Of a DNA stretch of 64,000 nt, positions 45,033-53,124 are shown one piece after another (position 1 is the stretch's first letter; each line of letters starts with the position of its first letter). The notes under the pieces are model-generated. The model ran no database searches and was not told the origin of the DNA. It saw only the letters and a list, made by a program, of their open reading frames with translations. Made by a program: the position numbers and the translations under genes. This stretch comes from an uncultured Sphingomonas sp. (GTDB taxonomy: Bacteria > Pseudomonadota > Alphaproteobacteria > Sphingomonadales > Sphingomonadaceae), in NCBI RefSeq assembly GCF_937871615.1, contig NZ_CALMPA010000023.1, positions 161,699-225,698 of the forward strand, in the 5' to 3' direction.

Positions 45033-45512
45033 ATGACGGCGAATATCGGCCATGGGAGAACCGACTCAGCGAGGCGATTCATCGCCGCCAGCGCGGACGT
45101 GATCTATCGTGCGTTTGTTGACCCCAAGGCATGGCCGCAGTGGCTTCCGCCGGATGGCATGACCGGCCAGATCTACGAGTTCGACGCCCGGCCAGGTGGC
45201 ACCTACAGGATGGCGCTGACCTATCGCGGGGATCATCCTAGCGCAGGCAAGACCTCCGACGACACTGATGTCGTCGAAGGTCGCTTCGCAGAGCTGATCC
45301 CAAATCATCGCGTCGTTCAGATCGTGACGTTTCAGTCCGATGATCCGGCTTTCGCCGGCGAGATGCAAATGACGTGGAGCCTGTCGCCTGTGGCGGGCGG
45401 CACTGATGTCTCGATCATCGCCGAGAATGTGCCGATCGGAATAAGCAAAGCGGACCACGATGTCGGGCTTCGTTCGACTCTCGAAAACCTGGCGCGATTT
45501 GTCGAAGGATGA
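45033..45512 (+). CDS. SRPBCC/AHSA1-family protein inside the conjugation block
   Basis: This 159-residue protein starts at ATG 45033 behind GAGG. It has the START-like fold pattern of AHSA1 proteins: VIYRAFVDPKAWPQWLPP, MTGQIYEFDARPGGTYRMAL, VEGRFAELIPNHRVVQI and GGTDVSIIAENVPIGIS. It is the only plus-strand gene between trbB and traG, on a separate transcript. It looks like inserted cargo rather than a transfer function. Confidence 0.88.
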   Translation: MTANIGHGRTDSARRFIAASADVIYRAFVDPKAWPQWLPPDGMTGQIYEFDARPGGTYRMALTYRGDHPSAGKTSDDTDVVEGRFAELIPNHRVVQIVTFQSDDPAFAGEMQMTWSLSPVAGGTDVSIIAENVPIGISKADHDVGLRSTLENLARFVEG

Positions 45513-45547
45513 TCCTGCGCCGATCCGGTTGGATTGACGGCCACGTA

Positions 45548-45979
45548 CTACGGCTCACCGTCGGCGGCGACGTCCTCGGAAATCTCCTGCCGTAGCTTCG
45601 GCCCCTTTGCGAGGCGACGGCCGAGCGCGGTGACGAATTGATCGTAGCGCTCGCCGGCCTTTGCACGTGCAGCCTGCGCGGCAGGCTCCGGCAAGGCCGG
45701 CGTCGTCGCGACCCAAAACCGCACGAACACCGCCAGCATCTCGACGGAGATGCCGAGATCGCGTTCCATCCGCGTCATGCGGCGATCGAGCTGGTCGAGG
45801 CGCTTGGTAATCGCCGCCTCCTGTCGTTCAGCCGCATCCGGGGAGAGGAAGGATTCGATGGCGGCTTCCGCGATCAACGATCGCGAATGATCGCGACGCG
45901 CAGCATGTTCGGCGAGCCGGCGCATCACGGCGGGATCGAGATAGACAGACAGGCGCTGCTTTTTCGAAGGTTTCGACAT
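45548..45979 (-). CDS. CopG/RHH-type regulatory protein
   Basis: From ATG 45979 the product has 143 residues. The N-terminal ribbon-helix-helix reads KKQRLSVYLDPAVMRRLAEHAARRDHSRSLIAEAAIE. A coiled-coil part (LDQLDRRMTRMERDLG) and a C-terminal ALPEPAAQAARAKAGERYDQF follow. Proteins like this sit directly after traG in this ICE class and may regulate or aid coupling. Eight bases separate it from traG. Confidence 0.87.
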   Translation of the reverse strand: MSKPSKKQRLSVYLDPAVMRRLAEHAARRDHSRSLIAEAAIESFLSPDAAERQEAAITKRLDQLDRRMTRMERDLGISVEMLAVFVRFWVATTPALPEPAAQAARAKAGERYDQFVTALGRRLAKGPKLRQEISEDVAADGEP

Positions 45980-45986
45980 GGTGATC

Positions 45987-47972
45987 TCAAAGCTCCATGC
46001 CGTCACCGGGATCGAGCGACACCTGACGCGCGACACCCTGCATCAGTCGGTTCATCCGGCTGTTGTGGGCGGCGTCATCCTCGGCCTCGTCGGCAAGGCC
46101 GATCTCGAACTCGTTCTCGATCGGCGCCTTCTTCTCGACAGGCTTCACGCGGCTCAATTCGGGCTGCTGGCGACGCTCGGATTCGGTTGGATCTTCCTCG
46201 CCCGTCTCCGTCTCCCGCTTCGCCTCGGCGATCACAGGCCGAGCCGGGAGCGGGAGCGCGGTCCAATCGTCAGCACGACCCTGTTTCGGCTGCGCGAGCG
46301 CAGGCGGCGGCAGGATGCGCTCTTTGAAGCGGGCGTCCTCATAGTAGCGCGCCTTCTTCGCGCGGATCGGTGGCGTGCCCGCGGCCATGACGATCTCGTC
46401 GGTCGGCGGGAGCTGCATGATCTCGCCGGGTGTGAGCAACTGGCGGGCCGTCTCCGAGCGCGAGACCATGAGGTGCCCGAGCCAGGGCGAGAGCCGATGT
46501 CCGGCATAGTTCCGCATCGCCTTCATCTCGGTCGCGGTGCCGAGCGCATCCGACACGCGCTTGGCAGTGCGTTCGTCGTTGGTGGCGAAGCTGACGCGCA
46601 CATGGCAGTTGTCGAGGATCGAATTGTTCGCGCCGTAGGCTTTTTCGATCTGGTTGAGGCTCTGGGCGATCAGGAAGCTCTTGAGGCCATAGCCCGCCAT
46701 GAAGGCCAGCGCGGACTCGAAGAAGTCGAGCCGTCCCAACGCCGGAAACTCGTCCAGCATCAGCAGCAGCCGATGGCGGCCGGCTTTCGCCTGCAGATCC
46801 TCCGTCAGGCGGCGGCCGACCTGATTGAGGATCAATCGGATCAGCGGTTTGGTGCGATTGATGTCGGAGGGCGGCACGACCAGGTAGAGCGTGGTCGGAT
46901 GCTTGCCGCCAACGATATCCGTGATGCGCCAATCGCAGCGCCGCGTCACCTCGGCGACGACGGGATCACGGTAGAGGCCGAGGAACGACATGGCGGTGCT
47001 CAGCACGCCCGATCGCTCATTGTCGCTCTTGTTGAGCAGCTCGCGCGCCGCGCTGGCGATGACGGGATGCGGGCCGGCTTCACCGAGATGTGCCGTCTTC
47101 ATCATCGCCGCGAGGGTGGACTCGATCGGGCGCTTCGGGTCCGACAGAAATGCCGCGACACCAGCGAGCGTCTTGTCCGCTTCGGCGTAGAGGACATGGA
47201 GGATGGCGCCGACCAGTAGCGCGTGGCTGGTCTTTTCCCAGTGGTTGCGCTTCTCCAATGAGCCTTCGGGATCGACCAGGATGTCGGCGATGTTCTGAAC
47301 GTCGCGGACTTCCCATTCGCCGCGGCGCACCTCGAGCAGCGGATTGTAGGCCGACGATTTGGCGTTGGTCGGATCGAACAGCAGGACGCGGCCATGCCTG
47401 GCGCGGAAGCCGGCGGTGAGGGTCCAGTTCTCGCCCTTGATGTCGTGGACGATGGCCGAGCCGGGCCAAGTCAACAGCGACGGCACCACCAGTCCGACGC
47501 CCTTGCCGCTGCGGGTTGGCGCGAAGCACAGCACATGCTCCGGCCCGTCGTGGCGGAGGTAGTCGCGATCATATCGGCCGAGCACGACGCCATCGGCGCC
47601 GAGCAAGCCGGCGGCCTGCACCTCCTGCCGTTCGGCCCATCGCGCCGAGCCATAGGTCTCCACCTTCTTGGCTTCGCGCGCCCGCCAGACCGACATGCCG
47701 ATTGCGACCGCGATCGAGATGAAGCCGCCCGACGCCGCGATGTAGGCGCCCTCGACAAAGATCGCCGGCGCATAGGCATCGAAGCCGTACCACCACCAGA
47801 AAAAGGAGGGTGGCAGATAGAAGGGAAACCCGAGCAGCCGGAACCATGGTTGCCCCAGCTCGGGCTGGAAGGCGAGCCGCCAGGCGACCCACTCGGTCGC
47901 GCCCCAGGTCGTGATGAGCACGATGGCGAAGACGGTGAGGATCTGGCCCCAGAGAATTTTCGTAGCGGACAT
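45987..47972 (-). CDS. traG: Type IV coupling protein TraG (VirD4-like)
   Basis: This 661-residue protein has two N-terminal membrane helices. Walker A is FAPTRSGKGVGLVVPS and Walker B LLMLDEFPALGRLDFFES. A VirD4-type segment IAQSLNQIEKAYG and an acidic C-terminal tail follow. It couples the relaxosome to the trb channel. Downstream of the relaxase gene by 24 bases. Confidence 0.95.
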   Translation of the reverse strand: MSATKILWGQILTVFAIVLITTWGATEWVAWRLAFQPELGQPWFRLLGFPFYLPPSFFWWWYGFDAYAPAIFVEGAYIAASGGFISIAVAIGMSVWRAREAKKVETYGSARWAERQEVQAAGLLGADGVVLGRYDRDYLRHDGPEHVLCFAPTRSGKGVGLVVPSLLTWPGSAIVHDIKGENWTLTAGFRARHGRVLLFDPTNAKSSAYNPLLEVRRGEWEVRDVQNIADILVDPEGSLEKRNHWEKTSHALLVGAILHVLYAEADKTLAGVAAFLSDPKRPIESTLAAMMKTAHLGEAGPHPVIASAARELLNKSDNERSGVLSTAMSFLGLYRDPVVAEVTRRCDWRITDIVGGKHPTTLYLVVPPSDINRTKPLIRLILNQVGRRLTEDLQAKAGRHRLLLMLDEFPALGRLDFFESALAFMAGYGLKSFLIAQSLNQIEKAYGANNSILDNCHVRVSFATNDERTAKRVSDALGTATEMKAMRNYAGHRLSPWLGHLMVSRSETARQLLTPGEIMQLPPTDEIVMAAGTPPIRAKKARYYEDARFKERILPPPALAQPKQGRADDWTALPLPARPVIAEAKRETETGEEDPTESERRQQPELSRVKPVEKKAPIENEFEIGLADEAEDDAAHNSRMNRLMQGVARQVSLDPGDGMEL

Positions 47973-47996
47973 AGCGATGGGTCTTTCTGCGAGGGA

Positions 47997-49736
47997 TCAG
48001 AGGCCAAGGCCGCGCTTGCGGCCGAAGCTCCAGTCAATGCCGCCGTCATCGCGGGCGACGCCGGAGACGTGCTTGCCGAGCTGCTTTTCGAGGGAGGGCG
48101 TCCACGGCACGAGCTGGAAGCCGAGGCCGTCGTCCAACATGGCGAACCGCCCCGACGCGAGCGTGAAGCGCTGGCGGTAGGACCCGGCGACATATTCGCC
48201 GCTGGCCGCGCGATTGAACGGCTGGCCGGTCTCGGCGGCGAGCTTCTCGCCAAGCGCCTCCAACTCGCGGCGACGCAGCGTGTCGATCAGGTTGCGTGTG
48301 AAGGTGACGCGCTGGCCATGACGCTCGCCGAAGCCCTGTCCGACCAGATGATCGGCCCGGCGCTCCAAGGCTTGCCGAACCTCGGCGCCGAACCCGCCCT
48401 CGGACAGGGCAGCCGGCTCGCGGGCGATATTCTGCCGGTCGAGCCAGGTCGCGCCCGACGCCGTGATCTGGCGGTCGATATCGAGATCGGAGCGCGCGGC
48501 GATCGCGACGCGCCGCTGCCCCTGCGCGTCGTCAAACCTGCGCAGCTCGACGATCGAGCCCGGCGCGCTGTCGCCGGCCGCATCGAGGTCGGGGAGCTTG
48601 ATGTGATGCGTCCGGCCATCGACACCATCGACCACGGCATAGGCCGTGCCCTTCAACTCGTCGTCGAGGCCGCGATCGACCAGCCGGCCGGTGACTGGCG
48701 TATCCAGACTCTCTGCCGCCAGTACATAGCTGGCCGAACCGCGCTCGATGCCGCGCTCGGTCAGCGCCCGGTGCATCCGCTTGATTATGTCGCCGCGCTC
48801 GCCGAGCTCGCGCAGCGTCGCCTCGGCCCTGCCGTCGATCATCCACTGGCCGGGGCCGACCTGCTCGGCGAGGCCAAGTGTTTCCAGCTTGCGAAGCCGC
48901 CCAACCTTCAGAGCATGATACTCGTCAGGCCGGATGCTCGGATCAGGCGCCATGTCGATGACGCCTCCGTCGCGGCCGTCGCGAACAAGCTGCCGATCGA
49001 GCTGGGTCCAGCGCTCCGCCTCGACCTGACGCTCCAGATTGCGACGGATGTCGAGATCCGTGCGCGGCCCCAATTCCTGCGTGACCAGATCGGCCGCGCG
49101 GGCGCGCATCCCTTCCTTGATGTAGTCGCGCGAGATGACGAGGTCCTGCCCGTCATCAGCGCGGCCGCGCAGGATGATGTGGACGTGCGGATTGTCGGTG
49201 TTCCAGTGATCGACCGCGGCCCAATCGAGCTTGGTGCCGAGATCCTTTTCCATCTGGCCCATCAGGTCGCGGGCGAAGGATTTGAGGTCCGCCATGTCGA
49301 CGGCGTCTTCCGGCGAGACGATGAAGCGGAAATGATGCCGGTCGTCCTGGCATCGCTCGGCGAAGCCGCGGCCATCGGCGTCATCGGTCTCCGGCCCGAA
49401 CAGCCGGGCCTTCTCCCCGTCACGGGTGACGCCCTCGCGGCGCAGATAGCTCAGATGGGCGGCAAGCGGCGCGGCGCGGGCGTGATGGCGAACGAGCCGG
49501 GTCTTGATGACGACGATGCGCGAGCGGCCCGTCAGCAGACGATTGGCGCGCACGCTCGCCGTGCGGCCGCGCCCGAAGGTCGAGCGGTTGCCGGAACTGA
49601 TCCGGCCAGTGCGAGAGATACGGGCGCCGGCCTTCTGCGCGGCGGCGAGCGCCTGCGCGATGAAGGGTCGGGCGCGTTGCGCGCTGGATGAGCGGATGCG
49701 ACCAGGCCGGATGCGGAAATCGTCCTCGCCGCTCAT
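47997..49736 (-). CDS. Relaxase (MOB-P type, DUF3363)
   Basis: This 579-residue protein has a relaxase N-terminus with a basic leader. A histidine motif DHWNTDNPHVHIILRG supplies metal ligands, RHHFRFIVSPEDA lies upstream, and the DUF3363-type C-terminal region is long. It would nick oriT and pilot the strand. The tyrosine used is not certain. Candidate oriT DNA lies just upstream at 49794-49882. Confidence 0.92.
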   Translation of the reverse strand: MSGEDDFRIRPGRIRSSSAQRARPFIAQALAAAQKAGARISRTGRISSGNRSTFGRGRTASVRANRLLTGRSRIVVIKTRLVRHHARAAPLAAHLSYLRREGVTRDGEKARLFGPETDDADGRGFAERCQDDRHHFRFIVSPEDAVDMADLKSFARDLMGQMEKDLGTKLDWAAVDHWNTDNPHVHIILRGRADDGQDLVISRDYIKEGMRARAADLVTQELGPRTDLDIRRNLERQVEAERWTQLDRQLVRDGRDGGVIDMAPDPSIRPDEYHALKVGRLRKLETLGLAEQVGPGQWMIDGRAEATLRELGERGDIIKRMHRALTERGIERGSASYVLAAESLDTPVTGRLVDRGLDDELKGTAYAVVDGVDGRTHHIKLPDLDAAGDSAPGSIVELRRFDDAQGQRRVAIAARSDLDIDRQITASGATWLDRQNIAREPAALSEGGFGAEVRQALERRADHLVGQGFGERHGQRVTFTRNLIDTLRRRELEALGEKLAAETGQPFNRAASGEYVAGSYRQRFTLASGRFAMLDDGLGFQLVPWTPSLEKQLGKHVSGVARDDGGIDWSFGRKRGLGL

Positions 49737-49793
49737 GGCTCAGAGCCCGCACATCGCGTCAAGCGCATGAAATCGCGGAGGAACAGGCGTCGC

Positions 49794-49882
49794 CGCGAGG
49801 TGCGCGGAAATCCCGCACCTCGCGAAAGCGGGCCATAACCTATTGAAACAGCACAACCGACCGAAGCCGCACCTCGCGGCTT
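49794..49882. other. Candidate oriT region with inverted repeats
   Basis: CGCGAGGTGCG at 49794-49804 and CGCACCTCGCG at 49814-49824 form a perfect 11-bp inverted repeat with a 9-base loop. A second hairpin (AAGCCGC, five bases, GCGGCTT, then T) lies at 49864-49882 and reuses CGCACCTCGCG. It sits between relaxase and transglycosylase genes with no credible gene inside. The nic site is not identified. Confidence 0.5.
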
Positions 49883-49980
49883 TTTATCTCGCCATCGTCC
49901 GGTCGTGTTGCCTGCCTCCACCCTCTGCGCACCCCATGACACGCCGGAGCCCGCTATCGTGCGATCGGGAACCGGGCCGC

Positions 49981-50754
49981 TCATGGCGCATTCCTCCCGC
50001 CGGAGCGCGGCACAAACAGCCCGCCCGATTGCGGTTCGATGGCGGAAACATCGCGCACGGACGATGTCGTCATCGCGGCACCGGAAGCGCGCTCGGCCGG
50101 CACGGGACCAGCCATCGATATGCGCTCAGCTTGCGCGATGAACAGTGGCGCGCGTGTCCAGGCGAGTGGATCGGCCGCGGCTACCACGATCGGCCAAGTC
50201 GCATCGCCGCTGGTCACCGACGGTGCGACGATGGCGACATAGGCGCGCGTTTCCGCGGGCAGCGCGCGGCCCTTCAGCGAGTCCTCGTAACGACCAGGAC
50301 CGGCATTGTAGGCCGCGATCCAGCCGGGCGATCCGTAGCGATCGAACAGCTCGCGGATGTAACCGGCGCCGGCGATGATGTTGTCATGCGGATCGTAAGG
50401 ATCAGCGCCGAGACGGTGGCGAAGGCGCAAGCCTGCCCAGGTCGGCGGCATGATCTGCATCAGGCCCATTGCGCCCTTCGGCGAAAGGACGCGTGGATCG
50501 CCTGCACTTTCGGCACGCATCACCGCCCTGATCCATCCGATCGGAACGCGGAAGCGCTGCGAAGCCTCGGCGATATAATCGCCATAGGGATCGCGTGGCG
50601 ACGGTTGAGCGGCGCCCAAGTCCTTCGCCATCGTGATCGCCGGCATGATGCTCGCGAGGGTGAGGCCGGAAAGGAGAAGGAGAGCCATGCGCCGGGCAGC
50701 GCAGCGCGGCCCGGACGCAATCGAACGGCTCGTCGGTTGACGAGAGCCAAGCAT
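49981..50754 (-). CDS. Lytic transglycosylase (SLT family)
   Basis: This 257-residue protein has a signal peptide (MALLLLSGLTLASIMPAITMA). The catalytic Glu lies in RAVMRAESAGDPRVLSPKGAMGLMQIMPPTW, and AAYNAGPGRYE completes the SLT fold. It opens the peptidoglycan for the transfer apparatus, like VirB1. Confidence 0.93.
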   Translation of the reverse strand: MLGSRQPTSRSIASGPRCAARRMALLLLSGLTLASIMPAITMAKDLGAAQPSPRDPYGDYIAEASQRFRVPIGWIRAVMRAESAGDPRVLSPKGAMGLMQIMPPTWAGLRLRHRLGADPYDPHDNIIAGAGYIRELFDRYGSPGWIAAYNAGPGRYEDSLKGRALPAETRAYVAIVAPSVTSGDATWPIVVAAADPLAWTRAPLFIAQAERISMAGPVPAERASGAAMTTSSVRDVSAIEPQSGGLFVPRSGGRNAP

Positions 50755-50757
50755 CGG

Positions 50758-51105
50758 TCAGTCCTTCTCGCCGCGATCGCGCGGACGCGACCAATGCAGC
50801 GACCAGGCCGAGCCGGCATCGTCGTCGAGGAAGAGGTTGGCGCGGATCGGGTGCGGGAATGTCGGATCGTCGATCAGCAGCGCTACGTATTCGCCGGCCT
50901 TCTCGCCGGAGCGTTTCCATCCGGCGCCGATCTCCGCGCCCGGCTCATTGTTCATGCCGTCGAAGACATGCACGCGATACTGCGGTGCGTTCTCAACCTC
51001 GGTCGGTTCGGCTGCGATGATTATGACGTCCTGGTTCAAAACCAGCGTCGTCAGATGCCCGACGAAGCCGGTCTCGTCGCGCGTGAATTCGCCAATCTGG
51101 GGCAT
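50758..51105 (-). CDS. DUF736 protein (first copy)
   Basis: From ATG 51105 the product has 115 residues with the DUF736 signature: MPQIGEFTRDETGFVGHL at the start, PQYRVHVF, EIGAGWKRSGEKAGEYVALLIDDPTFPHPIRANLF and LHWSRPRDRG. A second copy is at 56415. Function unknown; constant in these ICEs. Confidence 0.92.
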   Translation of the reverse strand: MPQIGEFTRDETGFVGHLTTLVLNQDVIIIAAEPTEVENAPQYRVHVFDGMNNEPGAEIGAGWKRSGEKAGEYVALLIDDPTFPHPIRANLFLDDDAGSAWSLHWSRPRDRGEKD

Positions 51106-51174
51106 GTCAGTTTCCTTCGCGGTGGGATTGGGATAGCCATCGGCGAGCACCGCTCCCGCCGAATGGGAAGGCGG

Positions 51175-51720
51175 TCAGCGTGTCGGCGCACGCCATTCGA
51201 AGCGGCCGGTGCCGTCTTCATCAGTCCACAGCGGGACGGCACGGCCGATGATCTGGTCGGTTGAGATCAAGCCGAAGTAGCGGCCGTCGAGGCTGTCGCG
51301 GACCTGCCAGTTCATGAGGAAGACTTCGCCAGTCTGGACCCGGCGGCAGCCTTGCCAGACGGGAAGATCGCGGCCTGCGCGATCGCGCTCCAGTGCCGCA
51401 CCGACCTCCACACCATCGACGGTGATAGTGAGGTTCGAACGGCAAACGGTCTGCCCGGAGACGGCGAGGATGCGCTTCATCAGCGGCACGCCCTTGGGCA
51501 GGTAGCCGCGCTCGGCGAGGAAGGTCGCGAGCGGCTCCGGCGCATCGACCGCAACGAGATCGGTAACGTCGAACGGCCCGTCGAAGTCGGTTGAATAGAA
51601 GCCGATGGGCGCGCTCGCCGATGCGTTCCAGATCAGCTTGATCGGCATCGGCGTAAGGCCGGGATAGCCAACGCCAAGCGCTGCGAGCGTTGTCGCGAGG
51701 AGAAGCGCAGCGCGGCTCAC
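51175..51720 (-). CDS. traF: TraF, S26-family signal peptidase of the conjugative system
   Basis: This 181-residue protein has a membrane-anchor start. Ser in NASASAPIGFYS and Lys in GVPLMKRILAVSG are the S26 catalytic dyad, and FLMNWQVRDSLDGRYFGLI is the C-terminal box. TraF matures TrbC pilin in RP4. Confidence 0.93.
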   Translation of the reverse strand: MSRAALLLATTLAALGVGYPGLTPMPIKLIWNASASAPIGFYSTDFDGPFDVTDLVAVDAPEPLATFLAERGYLPKGVPLMKRILAVSGQTVCRSNLTITVDGVEVGAALERDRAGRDLPVWQGCRRVQTGEVFLMNWQVRDSLDGRYFGLISTDQIIGRAVPLWTDEDGTGRFEWRAPTR

Positions 51721-52238
51721 GGCTCGGCCCTCCGGCGAGCCAAGAACGCGCGATGATGGTCGAGCGTGTAGGTGCGCGGCTCATGTCCGGCGGTCAGCCG
51801 GTTGTGGACGTGACGCCAATGATCGGGCGAGACCGCTTCGGGATCGATGCCGATGTGCTCGATGGCGTCGATCGCCTGCAGCACGCGCTCGACCCTGGGC
51901 CAGCTCTCGACCTTCAGCAGGATGTCGCCGCCAGGACGGACGAACGGCAGCGTCTGGTACGCCTCGCCGCGCGCAACCGAGCGCACGATGTCAATGCGCG
52001 AGATGGTCGTGCCGAAGTCATTCGATGCCCAGCGCACGAAGGCGAAGACCGCGCCGGGACGAAAAGACAGGACACGCCGACGGCGATCGAGAATCTGTTC
52101 GTGGGCGTGCGCGCCAAAGCGGATCCAGTTCTCGATCTTCTTCTCGACCCAGGTCGGTTCGACATGGGTGAGATTGTCTTGCTGGCGCGCGGTCGGCGTC
52201 GGGCCGCCGCGCACACGGGGGGCCGCGGCGCCGGTCAT
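51717..52238 (-). CDS. DUF2840 protein
   Basis: This 173-residue protein matches DUF2840 in composition and place: THVEPTWVEKKIENWIRFG, LSFRPGAVFAFVRWASNDFGT and GGDILLKVESWPRV. It lies between the partition genes and traF and overlaps both by 4 bases. Its function is not known. Confidence 0.9.
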   Translation of the reverse strand: MTGAAAPRVRGGPTPTARQQDNLTHVEPTWVEKKIENWIRFGAHAHEQILDRRRRVLSFRPGAVFAFVRWASNDFGTTISRIDIVRSVARGEAYQTLPFVRPGGDILLKVESWPRVERVLQAIDAIEHIGIDPEAVSPDHWRHVHNRLTAGHEPRTYTLDHHRAFLARRRAEP

Positions 52239-52489
52239 GAGGGGTCTCCTTCGATAGGTGGGAATTCGCGCGCGAGCATCTCGCGCAGCATGTCGGCAAC
52301 GGTGACGCCGCGCCGGAAGGCGGCGATCTTGATCCGTCCGCGCAGGGCGGGCGTGACGTCGATCGTCATGCGGGCGGTGAAGGCTTCACCGTCCGCCGCG
52401 CGCGCCGCGGGAGCATCGGCGGCCTTGATCCAGGCTTCTTGTTTGGTCGGACGTGCCGCAAAGCCGCGCCGTTCGGATCGCTCGCTCAT
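52235..52489 (-). CDS. Small RHH-like partition-associated protein
   Basis: From ATG 52489, overlapping the parA stop as ATGA, the product has 84 residues; a longer open frame upstream is antisense-like and not used. The C-terminal half (FTARMTIDVTPALRGRIKIAAFRRGVTVADMLREML) is a ribbon-helix-helix-like fold. It is the likely centromere-binding partner of ParA. Confidence 0.85.
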   Translation of the reverse strand: MSERSERRGFAARPTKQEAWIKAADAPAARAADGEAFTARMTIDVTPALRGRIKIAAFRRGVTVADMLREMLAREFPPIEGDPS

Positions 52490-53124
52490 GGCGCGATCCT
52501 TTCGAGCTCGGTGACGAGCGCCGCGATCTCGCGCGCGGCGGGTCCGTCGTCGTCGATCTCGAAAGCGAGCCGGCCCGATTGCGCGGCGTCGGCGTAGATG
52601 ACGCGCTGTCCGATCGCTGTGCGCAGCACTGGCGGATCGTGGTCGGCGAGCGTCTCGGCCGTCTCGCGGGCGATCACGGTGCGCGCGCCGCAGCGATTGA
52701 GGACGAAGCGAGCGCGAAGCTCCGGCCGAAAGATGCGCGCTTCCGACAGAAGCGCCAGCATCTCGGCCGAGGCCCAACCGTCGAGCGGTGACGGCTGCAC
52801 CGGGATCAACACCAGGTCGGCGGCGAGGAGCGCGGAGCGCATCAGCCCGGCGACACGCGGCGGCCCGTCGATGACGACATGATCGACGTCGCGAGCCAGC
52901 TCCGGAACCTCGCGATGGAGCGTGTCGCGCGCCAGACCGACGACTCCGAACAGGCGCGGCGCGTGCTCGCGGGCGCGTTGCTGCGACCAGTCGAGCGCAG
53001 ACCCCTGCGGATCGGCATCGACCAGCGTGACTCGCTTTCCCTTACCGGCCCATTCGCCGGCGAGATGCAGCGCCAGTGTCGTCTTGCCGACGCCGCCCTT
53101 CTGGTTGAGGAGAGCCACGATCAT
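52486..53124 (-). CDS. parA: ParA-family partition ATPase
   Basis: This 212-residue protein has the deviant Walker A KGGVGKTTLALHL, the following VTLVDADPQGSALDW, VIDGPPRVA and PSPLDGW. It is a small ParA without an N-terminal HTH, driving segregation of the excised element with the RHH protein downstream. Overlaps repA by 4 bases. Confidence 0.95.
   Translation of the reverse strand: MIVALLNQKGGVGKTTLALHLAGEWAGKGKRVTLVDADPQGSALDWSQQRAREHAPRLFGVVGLARDTLHREVPELARDVDHVVIDGPPRVAGLMRSALLAADLVLIPVQPSPLDGWASAEMLALLSEARIFRPELRARFVLNRCGARTVIARETAETLADHDPPVLRTAIGQRVIYADAAQSGRLAFEIDDDGPAAREIAALVTELERIAP

Noticed and set aside
47394-49691. 765-codon plus-strand frame across traG and the relaxase gene
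   Set aside because: Antisense of two conserved transfer genes; open only because of high GC content.
49733-49984. 83-codon minus-strand frame between relaxase and transglycosylase
   Set aside because: Arg/Gly-rich, no ribosome site; the DNA is better explained as oriT.
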